Assembly: GCA_002478865.1 (NCBI GenBank)
Contig: DLJZ01000014.1
Span: 1 to 18,895 of the forward strand
Length of the DNA stretch: 18,895 bases
Direction of reading: 5' to 3'
Origin: Hungatella sp. UBA7603
Lineage (GTDB): Bacteria > Bacillota > Clostridia > Lachnospirales > Lachnospiraceae
Positions 6,883 through 13,933 of the stretch are shown here, one piece after another. Position 1 is the first letter of the stretch. Every line of letters begins with the position of its first letter. Under the pieces are notes generated by a model, which saw nothing but the letters and a program-made list of their open reading frames with translations, did not search any database and was not told the origin of the DNA. The translations under genes were made by a program, and so were the position numbers.

Positions 6883-7504
6883 TATTGTTCTCCTTACGTT
6901 CTATTAGATCTTTTCTCATAAATTCCCACTTGTTTACTCCCATAAAGAAAACTTTTAGGGGACTATGAATCTTTTCCATATCTTGAAAGCCATCTCTTAG
7001 ATATAAATGTTTTGCTTTATTATTCAAAGCTACCGTGAGATAGAGCTCTTTGAATTTCTTTTCCCTTAATATATTTTCAGCGTGAGATAAAAGGGCTTCT
7101 CCAATGCCTTGACCTCGGAAGGAAGAATCCACGGCTATGTGTTCCAAATAGCATTTCCCGGCAGGATATTGTTCAAGGATAAAGAGTTTTAATAGGAAAA
7201 ATATTATTTGGAAAAAACCGAAGCGGCGGCAGAGGAAGAGGAACGGGATTTTCTTCCCCTGATTTCGGGAGTGTCCGTACCGTACCAATAATACGCCTGA
7301 CACCTTATTACCTGTTCTGGCAATCAGGTGGAGATAACCAGGTTCCTGTTCCTTTATATTCCATACAGAAGATAGTATCTGTTTGATGTTTTCTGGTGAT
7401 AACTTCTGACGAAAGATAAATTTACTTTTAAAAGAATCCACCAGTAGAGAAATGATCGAATCATAATCAGAGTCGGTATATGGTTCAATGGTAATATCTT
7501 TCAT
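6872..7504 (-). CDS. GNAT-family N-acetyltransferase
   Basis: A 210-residue GNAT protein. The acetyl-CoA loop is the RGQGIG of HIAVDSSFRGQGIGEALLSHA, followed by YLTVALNNKAKHLYLRDGF, the typical beta5/alpha4 end of the fold. An unusually hydrophobic segment (FGFFQIIFFLLKLFILEQY) precedes the acetyl-CoA motif, which could associate the enzyme with the membrane or with a lipophilic substrate. ATG 7504 follows AAAGGAG. It is the first gene of a two-gene unit with the hydrolase, overlapping it by 11 nt, and lies divergent from a MerR regulator. The substrate is unknown; modification of an amine toxin is a reasonable guess given the regulator. Confidence 0.85.
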   Translation of the reverse strand: MKDITIEPYTDSDYDSIISLLVDSFKSKFIFRQKLSPENIKQILSSVWNIKEQEPGYLHLIARTGNKVSGVLLVRYGHSRNQGKKIPFLFLCRRFGFFQIIFFLLKLFILEQYPAGKCYLEHIAVDSSFRGQGIGEALLSHAENILREKKFKELYLTVALNNKAKHLYLRDGFQDMEKIHSPLKVFFMGVNKWEFMRKDLIERKENNNEA

Positions 7505-7547
7505 TTTATAATCTCCTTTACAAAGCTTGTTTCTATGAGTTAATATA

Positions 7548-7578
7548 ATTATAAACTCTTGAGTTGTTCAAGAGTCAA
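7548..7578 (-). promoter_or_regulatory. MerR-type 19-bp-spacer promoter of GNAT/hydrolase operon
   Basis: On the minus strand, TTGACT (7578-7573), exactly 19-bp spacer, TATAAT (7553-7548). MerR proteins activate promoters with 19-20 bp spacers by distorting DNA at a dyad inside the spacer. That dyad is present at 7555-7575. Confidence 0.8.
7555..7575. promoter_or_regulatory. MerR-family operator
   Basis: Perfect inverted repeat ACTCTTGA-N5-TCAAGAGT, centred at 7565 within the 19-bp spacer of the minus-strand promoter and upstream of the merR-like gene, so it can serve both activation of the operon and autoregulation. Confidence 0.8.
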
Positions 7579-7597
7579 GTCTAATCTTGGAGGATAT

Positions 7598-8392
7598 ATG
7601 GATCATCTATTTCGAATTGGTCAAATCAGCAACTTATACGGAATTTCCATTGATACGCTGCGTCATTATGACCGAAAAGGATTGTTAAAGCCAGTGGTTG
7701 ATCCGGAAAGCGGATACCGTTATTATACCTTTGAACACCTAGATATTTTGGAGATGATCTTGGTTGGGAAATATCTGGAGATTCCATTGGATCAGATGAA
7801 GGTGCAGATGGAAGAAGAGAGTATAGAAGGATATCTTCTTATGATGGAAGAACAGAGTCATTATATTGAAGAGAGACTTTTGATGCTAAAAAAACTAGGT
7901 CAATACACCAGGGAGATGACATCACTTTTAAAAGAGATTCAGGGATTTACAAATGATGATACTTTTTCTAAGGTGATTGTTAAGGAAAAAGAGGACATAA
8001 CCATTTACCATGTGGATCTTAATGAGATCCTGTCAGGCAAGGAAAGCAGCCAAGTCAAAGGATTCGAAGCTTTTGAGCAGTGGTTTGGTTATGAGATGGA
8101 TGAAGAGGGGAATCTGATGGAAGACGACCAGACAATTGGTTTATCCCTTCATTCTGATATGTTAAGCAAAAAGCAACTGAATACAATCTTTCAGGGTGCA
8201 AAAAAAAGCCGCATTCAGGGAAAATACCGCCACATCAGTTTTTGGGGAAGTGAGATAGAGCTCAAAGATTACATTCAAAGGTTTAGTCTTCATTTTCATC
8301 TTGAGAAACAGACTTTTTATGCGAAGTTTCGCTTTGCTCTGGTTCACAAGGAGAAACCAAATGAATATTACGCAGAAATATATTTTACTTAA
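7598..8392 (+). CDS. MerR-family transcriptional regulator
   Basis: A 264-residue regulator. The MerR DNA-binding domain is at residues 5-75: FRIGQISNLYGISIDTLRHYDRKGLLKP, then the GYRYYTFEHLDILE wing. It continues with a coiled-coil dimerisation helix to about residue 115 and a C-terminal domain of about 150 residues that may be a GyrI-like effector-binding domain, as in multidrug-sensing BmrR/TipA-like members; this is by position and length only. The frame is open 13 codons upstream, but ATG 7598 has GGAGG at the right distance and starts directly in the DNA-binding domain. It faces a 19-bp-spacer promoter of the divergent GNAT/hydrolase operon, its likely target. Confidence 0.88.
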   Translation: MDHLFRIGQISNLYGISIDTLRHYDRKGLLKPVVDPESGYRYYTFEHLDILEMILVGKYLEIPLDQMKVQMEEESIEGYLLMMEEQSHYIEERLLMLKKLGQYTREMTSLLKEIQGFTNDDTFSKVIVKEKEDITIYHVDLNEILSGKESSQVKGFEAFEQWFGYEMDEEGNLMEDDQTIGLSLHSDMLSKKQLNTIFQGAKKSRIQGKYRHISFWGSEIELKDYIQRFSLHFHLEKQTFYAKFRFALVHKEKPNEYYAEIYFT

Positions 8393-8438
8393 ATCACTCC
8401 TTAAAAATAACAGGCATTATTTGGAAACAGGAATGCTA

Positions 8439-8467
8439 TTGACAAAGTTTCTCTAAAAGAGTATAAG
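8439..8467 (+). promoter_or_regulatory. Orphan promoter downstream of merR-like gene
   Basis: TTGACA (8439-8444), 17-bp spacer, TATAAG (8462-8467). Transcription would begin near 8474 and run at once into the terminator hairpin at 8478-8514. No reading frame follows on this strand. Confidence 0.5.
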
Positions 8468-8477
8468 TTTAAATATC

Positions 8478-8514
8478 AATCGCAATGGAGTTTTTGGCTC
8501 CGCTGCGATTTTTT
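8478..8514 (+). terminator. Intrinsic terminator after merR-like gene
   Basis: AATCGCA (8478-8484) pairs with TGCGATT (8504-8510); inside it GGAG pairs with CTCC across a 2x2 internal loop, followed by a run of T to 8514. Good intrinsic terminator on the plus strand. Confidence 0.8.
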
Positions 8515-8570
8515 ACAAGTCCGGTTCCACAGCTTGACATGACTTAATTTACGGTTGACTTTATATTGGG

Positions 8571-8633
8571 AAGACAAAAAGAAAGAGAAAACAGCCTAAA
8601 ACTTAGGGCAGTTCTCTCTTTCCTTTTTGTCTT
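8571..8633. terminator. Long hairpin terminator of racemase gene
   Basis: Left arm 8571-8599 and right arm 8604-8633 form a long imperfect stem: AAGACAAAAAG with CTTTTTGTCTT outside, then AAAGAGA and a CCTAA/TTAGG core. It directly abuts the stop codon of the minus-strand racemase gene and gives T-rich RNA on both strands, so it can end transcription either way. Confidence 0.7.
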
Positions 8634-9330
8634 ATTTTTGTAAATTGCAGGCGAAACGTGCTGCTTCCTGTGCATGGATTTTAGCGGTATCAAATACAGG
8701 TAGTGAGGAATCAGCCTGTCCGATCATAAGGCCGATCTCGGTACAGCCAAGGATAACACCCTGTGCTCCCAATTCCTCCAACTGGCTGATGATTCGCAGA
8801 TATTCCTTCTTTGAATGGTCTGATACGATGCCCAGGCACAGCTCTTCAAAAATTACCCGGTTTATAATCTCAATATCCTTTGATTCAGGAACCAGGATTT
8901 CCAATCCAGCCTCCTTAAGCTTATCAATGTAAAAGGTCTGAGTCATAGTGTACTTCGTTCCAAGCAAAGCAGCCCTTGTAATATGGTTCTGCTTTAATAC
9001 CTGGGAAACGGCTTCTGCTATGTGAAGAACGGGAATGGATATGGCTTCTTGAATCTGAGGCACTACCTTATGCATGGTATTGGTGCAGATTACGATAAAA
9101 TCGGCACCGGCAGTCTCAAGCGCTTTGGCAGCATCAATCATAATACTGGCGCAAGCCTCCCATTCCCCTTTGGACTGGTGTTTTTCAATTTCATAGAAAT
9201 CTATGCTGTTTAGGAGGATCTTTCCAGAATGCAGACCTCCAAGGGTTTCTTTCACGGCTGTATTGATGATTTGATAATAAGTCATAGTACTTTCCCAGCT
9301 CATTCCGCCGATTAATCCAATGGTCTTCAA
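8632..9330 (-). CDS. Aspartate/glutamate racemase family protein (RacX/YgeA-like)
   Basis: A 232-residue cofactor-independent amino acid racemase. Seen: the N-terminal KTIGLIGGMSWEST typical of the RacX/YgeA subgroup, the first catalytic cysteine in VICTNTMHK (Cys82) and the second in LGCTEIG (Cys196), both present, so the two-cysteine racemisation mechanism is intact. The family interconverts L and D forms of aspartate, glutamate or broader amino acids. The frame opens at TTG 9345, but that codon lies in the GGAGG ribosome site; TTG 9330 at 8-nt spacing gives the canonical KTIG start. It is a single gene flanked by a terminator at 8571-8633. Its D-amino acid product is not predictable. Confidence 0.88.
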   Translation of the reverse strand: MKTIGLIGGMSWESTMTYYQIINTAVKETLGGLHSGKILLNSIDFYEIEKHQSKGEWEACASIMIDAAKALETAGADFIVICTNTMHKVVPQIQEAISIPVLHIAEAVSQVLKQNHITRAALLGTKYTMTQTFYIDKLKEAGLEILVPESKDIEIINRVIFEELCLGIVSDHSKKEYLRIISQLEELGAQGVILGCTEIGLMIGQADSSLPVFDTAKIHAQEAARFACNLQK

Positions 9331-9466
9331 TCGTATCGCCTCCAATTTTGTGTTTTTTTATGTTACTATCCTATCACAAGTGAAGAAGGTTTACCACTGT
9401 ATGGCTGAGACTTTTTCTTAACAATAAAAGGATTTTCTATGAACTCCATTTACTTGAATGGAAAAA

Positions 9467-9472
9467 TATAAT
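9467..9472 (+). promoter_or_regulatory. Candidate -10 box upstream of DUF1266-like gene
   Basis: TATAAT at 9467-9472 in an AT-rich stretch, about 35 nt before the first ATG. No convincing -35 box is visible at 16-18 bp spacing. Confidence 0.35.
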
Positions 9473-9505
9473 AAAATGTACTAGGATTATGAAAAATGTT
9501 TTAGG

Positions 9506-10969
9506 ATGATTAGTTACTTGAAAGACGAGGATAATGGAGTGAATAACAAATACCTGATATTAACAGCTATGTACCGCTATGGAATGCTTTCAATAGAGGA
9601 TAAGCCCTCTTTCGATCAAATAAAAGATTTACTGACCACAATCAACCCCCATACCACATTTCCAGGCAGCAAACTCATTGTAAAAAAGGCGCTGCGAGAT
9701 AACTTTGGAATTACAAAACAAGAAGAAATCAAACCTGTTCTTGATGAGCTGATTCATTATGCCCTTGCAGACGGAGTTGTTTATAGCGCCCTCATTGACA
9801 TCTACCTTCATGCTCCGGAACAGTTTGCATCCATGTCCAGAGAAAAGGCAGCCGTCTATTTTTCTGCAGATGAAAAACTGAAAAGGTATTTTAAGCCCTT
9901 TGCTCCCCTGTGGAAAAAGTTTCAATTGACAGAAGATCCCAGCGCAGTCCAGAAGAAATTAAAGACCTCGATTTTAGAGTTCTTTCAAAAGGATAATGAT
10001 GGGGAGCGGCAAAACCTTTCTGGACTGTTTAAGAAAAATAAATGCTGGCTTTCCCTTACCAAAGGACGCTCCATGGCTGGATTTAATCTATCAAGAATTA
10101 TTTCCATCCTCTCCGATGCAACCATGGTCGGCCTCCTGCCAGAAAAAGAAGCAGAAGAATTTCTAAATCATTACGGAACAGTGACCGAAGCTCTGTTTGA
10201 TAACTGGCAGACCTTTTTATCTAGTGCAGTATTTGGTAAACAGCTTATGTCTGCGGTCAGCGGAAACTTTATCTTGGATTCCACAAGCTACGTGGAAAGC
10301 TGCTACAAGCTGGCGGCTTACAAAGGAAAACTTTTAGAACTATCTGGTCTTTGGGCGGGGAGTGATATGACATCATTTTGCAGTTGTATCTCCGAAGAAT
10401 ATGGAGTCAGTCTTGAGGATTCAGAAGTTTATACCGGAGAGTCAGAACCTCGTTTTGCCTTTTCCCGGTCAAAGATACTTCCGGTGCTGCGCAAATACGG
10501 AGTTAGTTATCTGCTGGATCAGGAGATGTGCGAGCTTGCCTATACGGTACCCGTTTCCGATACCAGTTCCGGCAATTTTTATGATATGGAAGCTTTGGCA
10601 AAGAAAAAGAAGTTTCGCCATGGCCCAGAAGAAATCCCCTTTATGGCTCATTCCAGGCTCCTTGTAACGGATCGGTTCATACGTCTGTTTGAAAAGAAGC
10701 TGTTTGGTTCTAAGCTTCATGTGTTGCCATGGACCCAAAAGCTTCAATTTTCCTATGAACTGACTAAGCTTGATTTAATTGCCTTTAAGGTAAATGACAT
10801 GACCATGTTTCATCTGCCCCGCAACTATAAAAAAGCTGGAATTAGCAAAAAAGAAGATGTGTATCTGGATAAAGATAAGGTATTGGAATATTACTCAGAA
10901 GACATTAAAAATGCCATTTCCGCATTTTCAGAATTAAACCGAGTGTTGGGAAATAAGGTTTATTCATAG
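9506..10969 (+). CDS. DUF1266-like domain protein of unknown function
   Basis: A 487-residue, apparently soluble protein with no signal peptide or membrane segments. Residues 189-251 (AGFNLSRIISILSDATMVGLLPEKEAEEFL, then DNWQTFLSSAVFGKQL) resemble the second half of DUF1266, in which a conserved Arg, a Gly before the acidic helix, a Trp and a final Gly recur; residues 61-85 resemble its first half. The C-terminal third contains a conserved-looking MAHSRLLVTDRFIRLFEKK segment. No catalytic motif is recognised. ATG 9506 lacks a good ribosome site; GTG 9539, preceded by GAGG at 8 nt, is a strong alternative start. It is 14 nt upstream of a metallophosphoesterase gene and probably co-transcribed with it. 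Confidence 0.7.
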   Translation: MISYLKDEDNGVNNKYLILTAMYRYGMLSIEDKPSFDQIKDLLTTINPHTTFPGSKLIVKKALRDNFGITKQEEIKPVLDELIHYALADGVVYSALIDIYLHAPEQFASMSREKAAVYFSADEKLKRYFKPFAPLWKKFQLTEDPSAVQKKLKTSILEFFQKDNDGERQNLSGLFKKNKCWLSLTKGRSMAGFNLSRIISILSDATMVGLLPEKEAEEFLNHYGTVTEALFDNWQTFLSSAVFGKQLMSAVSGNFILDSTSYVESCYKLAAYKGKLLELSGLWAGSDMTSFCSCISEEYGVSLEDSEVYTGESEPRFAFSRSKILPVLRKYGVSYLLDQEMCELAYTVPVSDTSSGNFYDMEALAKKKKFRHGPEEIPFMAHSRLLVTDRFIRLFEKKLFGSKLHVLPWTQKLQFSYELTKLDLIAFKVNDMTMFHLPRNYKKAGISKKEDVYLDKDKVLEYYSEDIKNAISAFSELNRVLGNKVYS

Positions 10970-10983
10970 AAGGAGTTTGTAGT

Positions 10984-11847
10984 ATGAAAATAGGAGTGAT
11001 CAGTGACACCCACAGCAACTACCATGGTTTAAAGGCTTGCGTGGATCATGGGATCAAAGAAGGGGTGGACCGGTTTTTATTCTTAGGAGATTACGTCAGT
11101 GACTGTGGGTATCCCCAAAAGACCATGAATCTTCTTTATGAGATTAAGGACAGCTATGAGTGCGGCTTTATAAAGGGAAACCGGGAAGAGTATATGCTGG
11201 ATTATAAAGACCAAGGTCTTAATCACTGGATTATCCCTTCATCCGCAACCGGAAGCCTATTATATACCTATGAGAATTTGACAGAACGTGACTTTGAATT
11301 CTTTAGAAGTTTACCCATATCCGGGCGTATGAGTATTACTGGCTATCCCGATGTGTTGTACTGCCACGGCTCCATGGAGCGCACTAGGGGAGTCTTACGA
11401 CTGGGCAGCCAGGAAGTAACGGACACATTAAAATCCATGGACGCAGGGGTAATCCTATGCGGTCACACCCACGTTCAGGGAACTCAGGAGTATCAGGGGA
11501 AAAAGCTTGTGAATGTTGGATCGGCAGGAGTCCCCTATTTTTATGAGGGGAATGCCCAGTATGGAATTCTCCATGGAGAAAATGGAATCTGGAAAGAGGA
11601 GCTTCTTCAGATTGGTTATAATAAGGCTATGGCAGTTTCAGATCTCCATGAAAGTGGTTTATATGAAAAATCAAATATCTGGGCCAAATTAGTGGAAAAC
11701 TGCCTTCTTACCGGAATCGACCGGTCTAAGGAATGCCTGAATCTGGCCTTAGAATTATATCAGGATAAGGAAGGAAAAATAGAGTGGTCCACAATTCCTG
11801 AATGCTACTGGCAGGAGGCTGCAAACGTACTTGGACTTCTTGGCTAA
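10984..11847 (+). CDS. Calcineurin-like metallophosphoesterase (YfcE-related)
   Basis: A 287-residue phosphoesterase. All metal-binding motifs are present: SDTHSN at residues 7-12, LGDYVSD around 35-41, GNREE near 65-69, CHGS around 126-129 and CGHTHVQG near 159-166. These form the two-metal site of class III metallophosphoesterases, which cleave phosphomonoesters, phosphodiesters or dinucleoside polyphosphates. It is longer than YfcE-type enzymes by about 100 residues, the extra part being a helical C-terminus after the catalytic fold. ATG 10984 follows AAGGAG at 8 nt. It shares a transcript with the DUF1266-like gene and is ended by the hairpin at 11876-11914. Confidence 0.88.
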   Translation: MKIGVISDTHSNYHGLKACVDHGIKEGVDRFLFLGDYVSDCGYPQKTMNLLYEIKDSYECGFIKGNREEYMLDYKDQGLNHWIIPSSATGSLLYTYENLTERDFEFFRSLPISGRMSITGYPDVLYCHGSMERTRGVLRLGSQEVTDTLKSMDAGVILCGHTHVQGTQEYQGKKLVNVGSAGVPYFYEGNAQYGILHGENGIWKEELLQIGYNKAMAVSDLHESGLYEKSNIWAKLVENCLLTGIDRSKECLNLALELYQDKEGKIEWSTIPECYWQEAANVLGLLG

Positions 11848-11875
11848 GTTCATTTGAGTTAAACAACAAGTAACC

Positions 11876-11914
11876 AAAAAACCTGGGAGAAGGTTATACT
11901 TTCCCAGGTTTTTG
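11876..11914. terminator. Bidirectional intrinsic terminator
   Basis: AAAACCTGGGA (11878-11888) pairs perfectly with TCCCAGGTTTT (11902-11912). A-run on one side and T-run on the other let it end both the phosphoesterase transcript and the convergent pucR-like transcript. Confidence 0.85.
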
Positions 11915-11932
11915 CTTGCATTTTTATAGATA

Positions 11933-13054
11933 TTATTCTATTAGAAAATATTCACGGATATAAAATGCCATAAGCAAATCAAACTTAATCTTAGAATCAT
12001 TTAATTCCGTATTTAATATCTCTTTAATCTTTTTTAATCGATAAATAATCGTATTTCGGTGCGTATGCATACTTCCGGCTGTCTCTAATAAGTTACAGTC
12101 AGAAAGAAGAAAGGCTCTTAAGGTACTTACATAGTCAGAATCATGAGCGGTATCAAATTCTTCCAACAATCCAAGGCTGTTTTTACTGATTGCTTTTAAC
12201 ATTTCCGGGTCGGAGGAGGAGAAAAGAATCTGAAAGATTCCAAGCTCTTCAAAATAAACCGCAGGAATGCTCCAAAAGGAGGCCGCCGCAAGGGCAAACC
12301 GGGCTCGCTTGTAGCAGAGACCAAATTCCATTAAGGAAGAAAAGGAATTACTGATTCCAAGGGCAATGCTGTCACAAAATAATAGGATATCCATAAGCTC
12401 GCTCATTGGAATTTGAAGTTGAGAAGTAAGGACAACCAAGATCTGGAGATGATCATGTTCAAACATGTGGTATTTCAATTTCCTGTGATTTAAGGAAAAG
12501 GTAATTCTCGTGGTGATTTGAAGGTTCTGAATTACAAAGATCCGGTATTCTCCTTTTGTAGGAAAACCCTGCTGGTTTAAGGTAAGGAGTGTATTTTCAT
12601 GAAGGGTAGACTGATAGATGGCGCCTAGAAATGCGGCATTGACGAGATCTGTATTTCTGGTGCTTAAAAGCAGGGTGCGGCAGTAATCTTGCATGATATC
12701 CACAAGATGCACTTTCCACGGCATGGTAATTAAGGGGAAGTCACTGTTTTGGCAAAATTCTTTTATTTCATCGGTGATATCATCCTCGTGGATATACTGC
12801 CCCACATTAATCAGAATTCCACTGCAGCTTCTTGTAACCAGTGCACAGATAAATTCCAATAACGAGATTCCACTTTGCATAAACAGTCCCGTGGTAATTA
12901 CAAGCTCTCCACCCTTTAAAAAAGGCATATTCTGAAAATCCTCCGCGAGATATACCCAGGAGATAGAGTTAGTAAGTCCTGCTTCTCCACTTAAGAGTTT
13001 TAAGTGGTATGTTTCCTTTGTCGTATGATAGAGATCCAAAACTTGAGTCTTCAT
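11933..13054 (-). CDS. PucR-family transcriptional regulator
   Basis: A 373-residue regulator. Residues about 1-120 match the PucR N-terminal domain (LLSGEAGLTNSISWVYLAED, then FLKGGELVITTGL and a GILINVG strand), the ligand-sensing part. The C-terminus is the PucR helix-turn-helix, LRAFLLSDCNLLETAGSMHTHRNTIIYRLKKI and LLMAFYIREYF. Members usually activate adjacent catabolic operons for purines, amines or amino acids in response to a pathway compound. ATG 13054 follows AGGAGG at 7 nt. It is divergent from the kinase/transporter/ADH/aminotransferase gene set, and a 17-bp perfect palindrome covers its own -35 box. Activation of the operon and autorepression are therefore both plausible. Confidence 0.88.
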   Translation of the reverse strand: MKTQVLDLYHTTKETYHLKLLSGEAGLTNSISWVYLAEDFQNMPFLKGGELVITTGLFMQSGISLLEFICALVTRSCSGILINVGQYIHEDDITDEIKEFCQNSDFPLITMPWKVHLVDIMQDYCRTLLLSTRNTDLVNAAFLGAIYQSTLHENTLLTLNQQGFPTKGEYRIFVIQNLQITTRITFSLNHRKLKYHMFEHDHLQILVVLTSQLQIPMSELMDILLFCDSIALGISNSFSSLMEFGLCYKRARFALAAASFWSIPAVYFEELGIFQILFSSSDPEMLKAISKNSLGLLEEFDTAHDSDYVSTLRAFLLSDCNLLETAGSMHTHRNTIIYRLKKIKEILNTELNDSKIKFDLLMAFYIREYFLIE

Positions 13055-13083
13055 AGGGGATCCTCCTGGTTATATGATGGTAA

Positions 13084-13113
13084 AGTATAACATGCTTTGT
13101 ACTCAGAGTACAA
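13084..13113 (-). promoter_or_regulatory. Promoter of pucR-like gene
   Basis: Minus strand TTGTAC (13113-13108), 18-bp spacer, TATACT (13089-13084). Its -35 box lies entirely inside the palindrome at 13097-13113. Confidence 0.6.
13097..13113. promoter_or_regulatory. Probable PucR-type operator palindrome
   Basis: TTGTACTCAGAGTACAA, a perfect 8+1+8 palindrome. It overlaps the -35 box of the pucR-like gene and lies about 65-85 bp upstream of the predicted start of the divergent operon, a position suited to activation. Confidence 0.65.
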
Positions 13114-13144
13114 TATTAACCGAAAAAATTAGAGCAAACAAATA

Positions 13145-13173
13145 TTGTGACAGGGGTAGTCAGAGCGTATAAT
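13145..13173 (+). promoter_or_regulatory. Promoter of kinase/transporter/aminotransferase operon
   Basis: TTGTGA (13145-13150), 17-bp spacer, TATAAT (13168-13173). The -35 is imperfect, consistent with an activator-dependent promoter. Leader of about 35 nt. Confidence 0.65.
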
Positions 13174-13213
13174 AATCAAAATAAAACAGAATTTAAGGAA
13201 AGAGGTGTTCTAT

Positions 13214-13831
13214 TTGAGGGAAACGTTTGTTGTTACCATTACGAGACAATTTGGCAGCATGGGAAGACCCATTGCCAGACAAATTAGTGAGAAGCTTGGA
13301 ATTGAATACTATGATAGAGACATTGTTGAAATGACTTCTAAGGATCTTAATCTTCCCGTTTCTGCCATAAGTGATGTGGAAGAAAGTGCAAAAACGGCAT
13401 TCTTTAATATGAACCATCCTCTCGGTATGGGCACCACAACCATTCAGGATTCTGTCTATTCCGCTCAGAAAAAAATTATCGTTGATTTAGCAGAACGGGA
13501 ATCTTGCATTATTGTTGGAAGGTGTGCTGATCATATCTTAAGGGATCATAAAAATATCATTCATATTTTCATCTATGCTCCTTATGAAGCCAGACTGATC
13601 AACTGCATCGAACGACTGAATATGAAACCAGATGAAGCGAAAAAAATGATTGCATCCGTGGATAAGGCAAGAGAATCCTACCACAGACATTATTGCGGAT
13701 ATCTGATGTCAGATAAGGAATACAAAGATGTTATGATTGATTCCAGCCTGCTTGGTGTAGAAGGAACCTGCGATATATTAACAGAACTTATTCGGAAGAA
13801 ATTCCCGGGTCTTTTATCCCAACAACTATAA
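13214..13831 (+). CDS. Cytidylate-kinase-like family protein
   Basis: A 205-residue P-loop-kinase-like protein. The N-terminus VVTITRQFGSMGRPIARQISEKLGIEYYDRDIVE matches the Cytidylate_kin2 family, in which the P-loop is a GSxGRxIA-type sequence rather than the classical GxxGxGKS/T; here no lysine is present at the usual Walker A position. The later CIIVGRCADHILRD and HIFIYAPYEARL segments are also typical. The family is common in Firmicutes and its substrate is not established. The frame includes GTG 13205, but that lies within the AGAGGTG ribosome site; TTG 13214 at 8-nt spacing is preferred. It leads the gene set opposite pucR, separated from the transporter by an intrinsic terminator. Confidence 0.8.
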   Translation: MRETFVVTITRQFGSMGRPIARQISEKLGIEYYDRDIVEMTSKDLNLPVSAISDVEESAKTAFFNMNHPLGMGTTTIQDSVYSAQKKIIVDLAERESCIIVGRCADHILRDHKNIIHIFIYAPYEARLINCIERLNMKPDEAKKMIASVDKARESYHRHYCGYLMSDKEYKDVMIDSSLLGVEGTCDILTELIRKKFPGLLSQQL

Positions 13832-13853
13832 CAATTAAATATCAGATACTTCC

Positions 13854-13893
13854 AGGGCAATGGAGCTTTTGAAAAAAAGACCTTGCCTTTTTT
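13854..13893 (+). terminator. Intrinsic terminator/attenuator before the transporter genes
   Basis: AGGGCAA (13854-13860) pairs with TTGCCTT (13883-13889), with an inner CTTTT/AAAAG stem, then six T (13888-13893). It sits between the kinase-like gene and the ABC ATPase gene, 40 nt before the latter's start. No clear separate promoter is visible in the remaining space, so downstream genes may depend on read-through. Confidence 0.65.
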
Positions 13894-13933
13894 GTTGTAT
13901 GAAAAGAGATGGAAAGAGAGGAGGATTCGGATC

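Noticed and set aside
8534..8567. TTGACA (8534) and TATATT (8562) as another promoter
   Set aside because: The spacing is 22 bp, too long for a standard promoter, and no gene follows on the plus strand.
9346..9505. Riboswitch or other structured leader before the DUF1266-like gene
   Set aside because: No strong stem or known riboswitch core was seen; only a candidate -10 box stands out.
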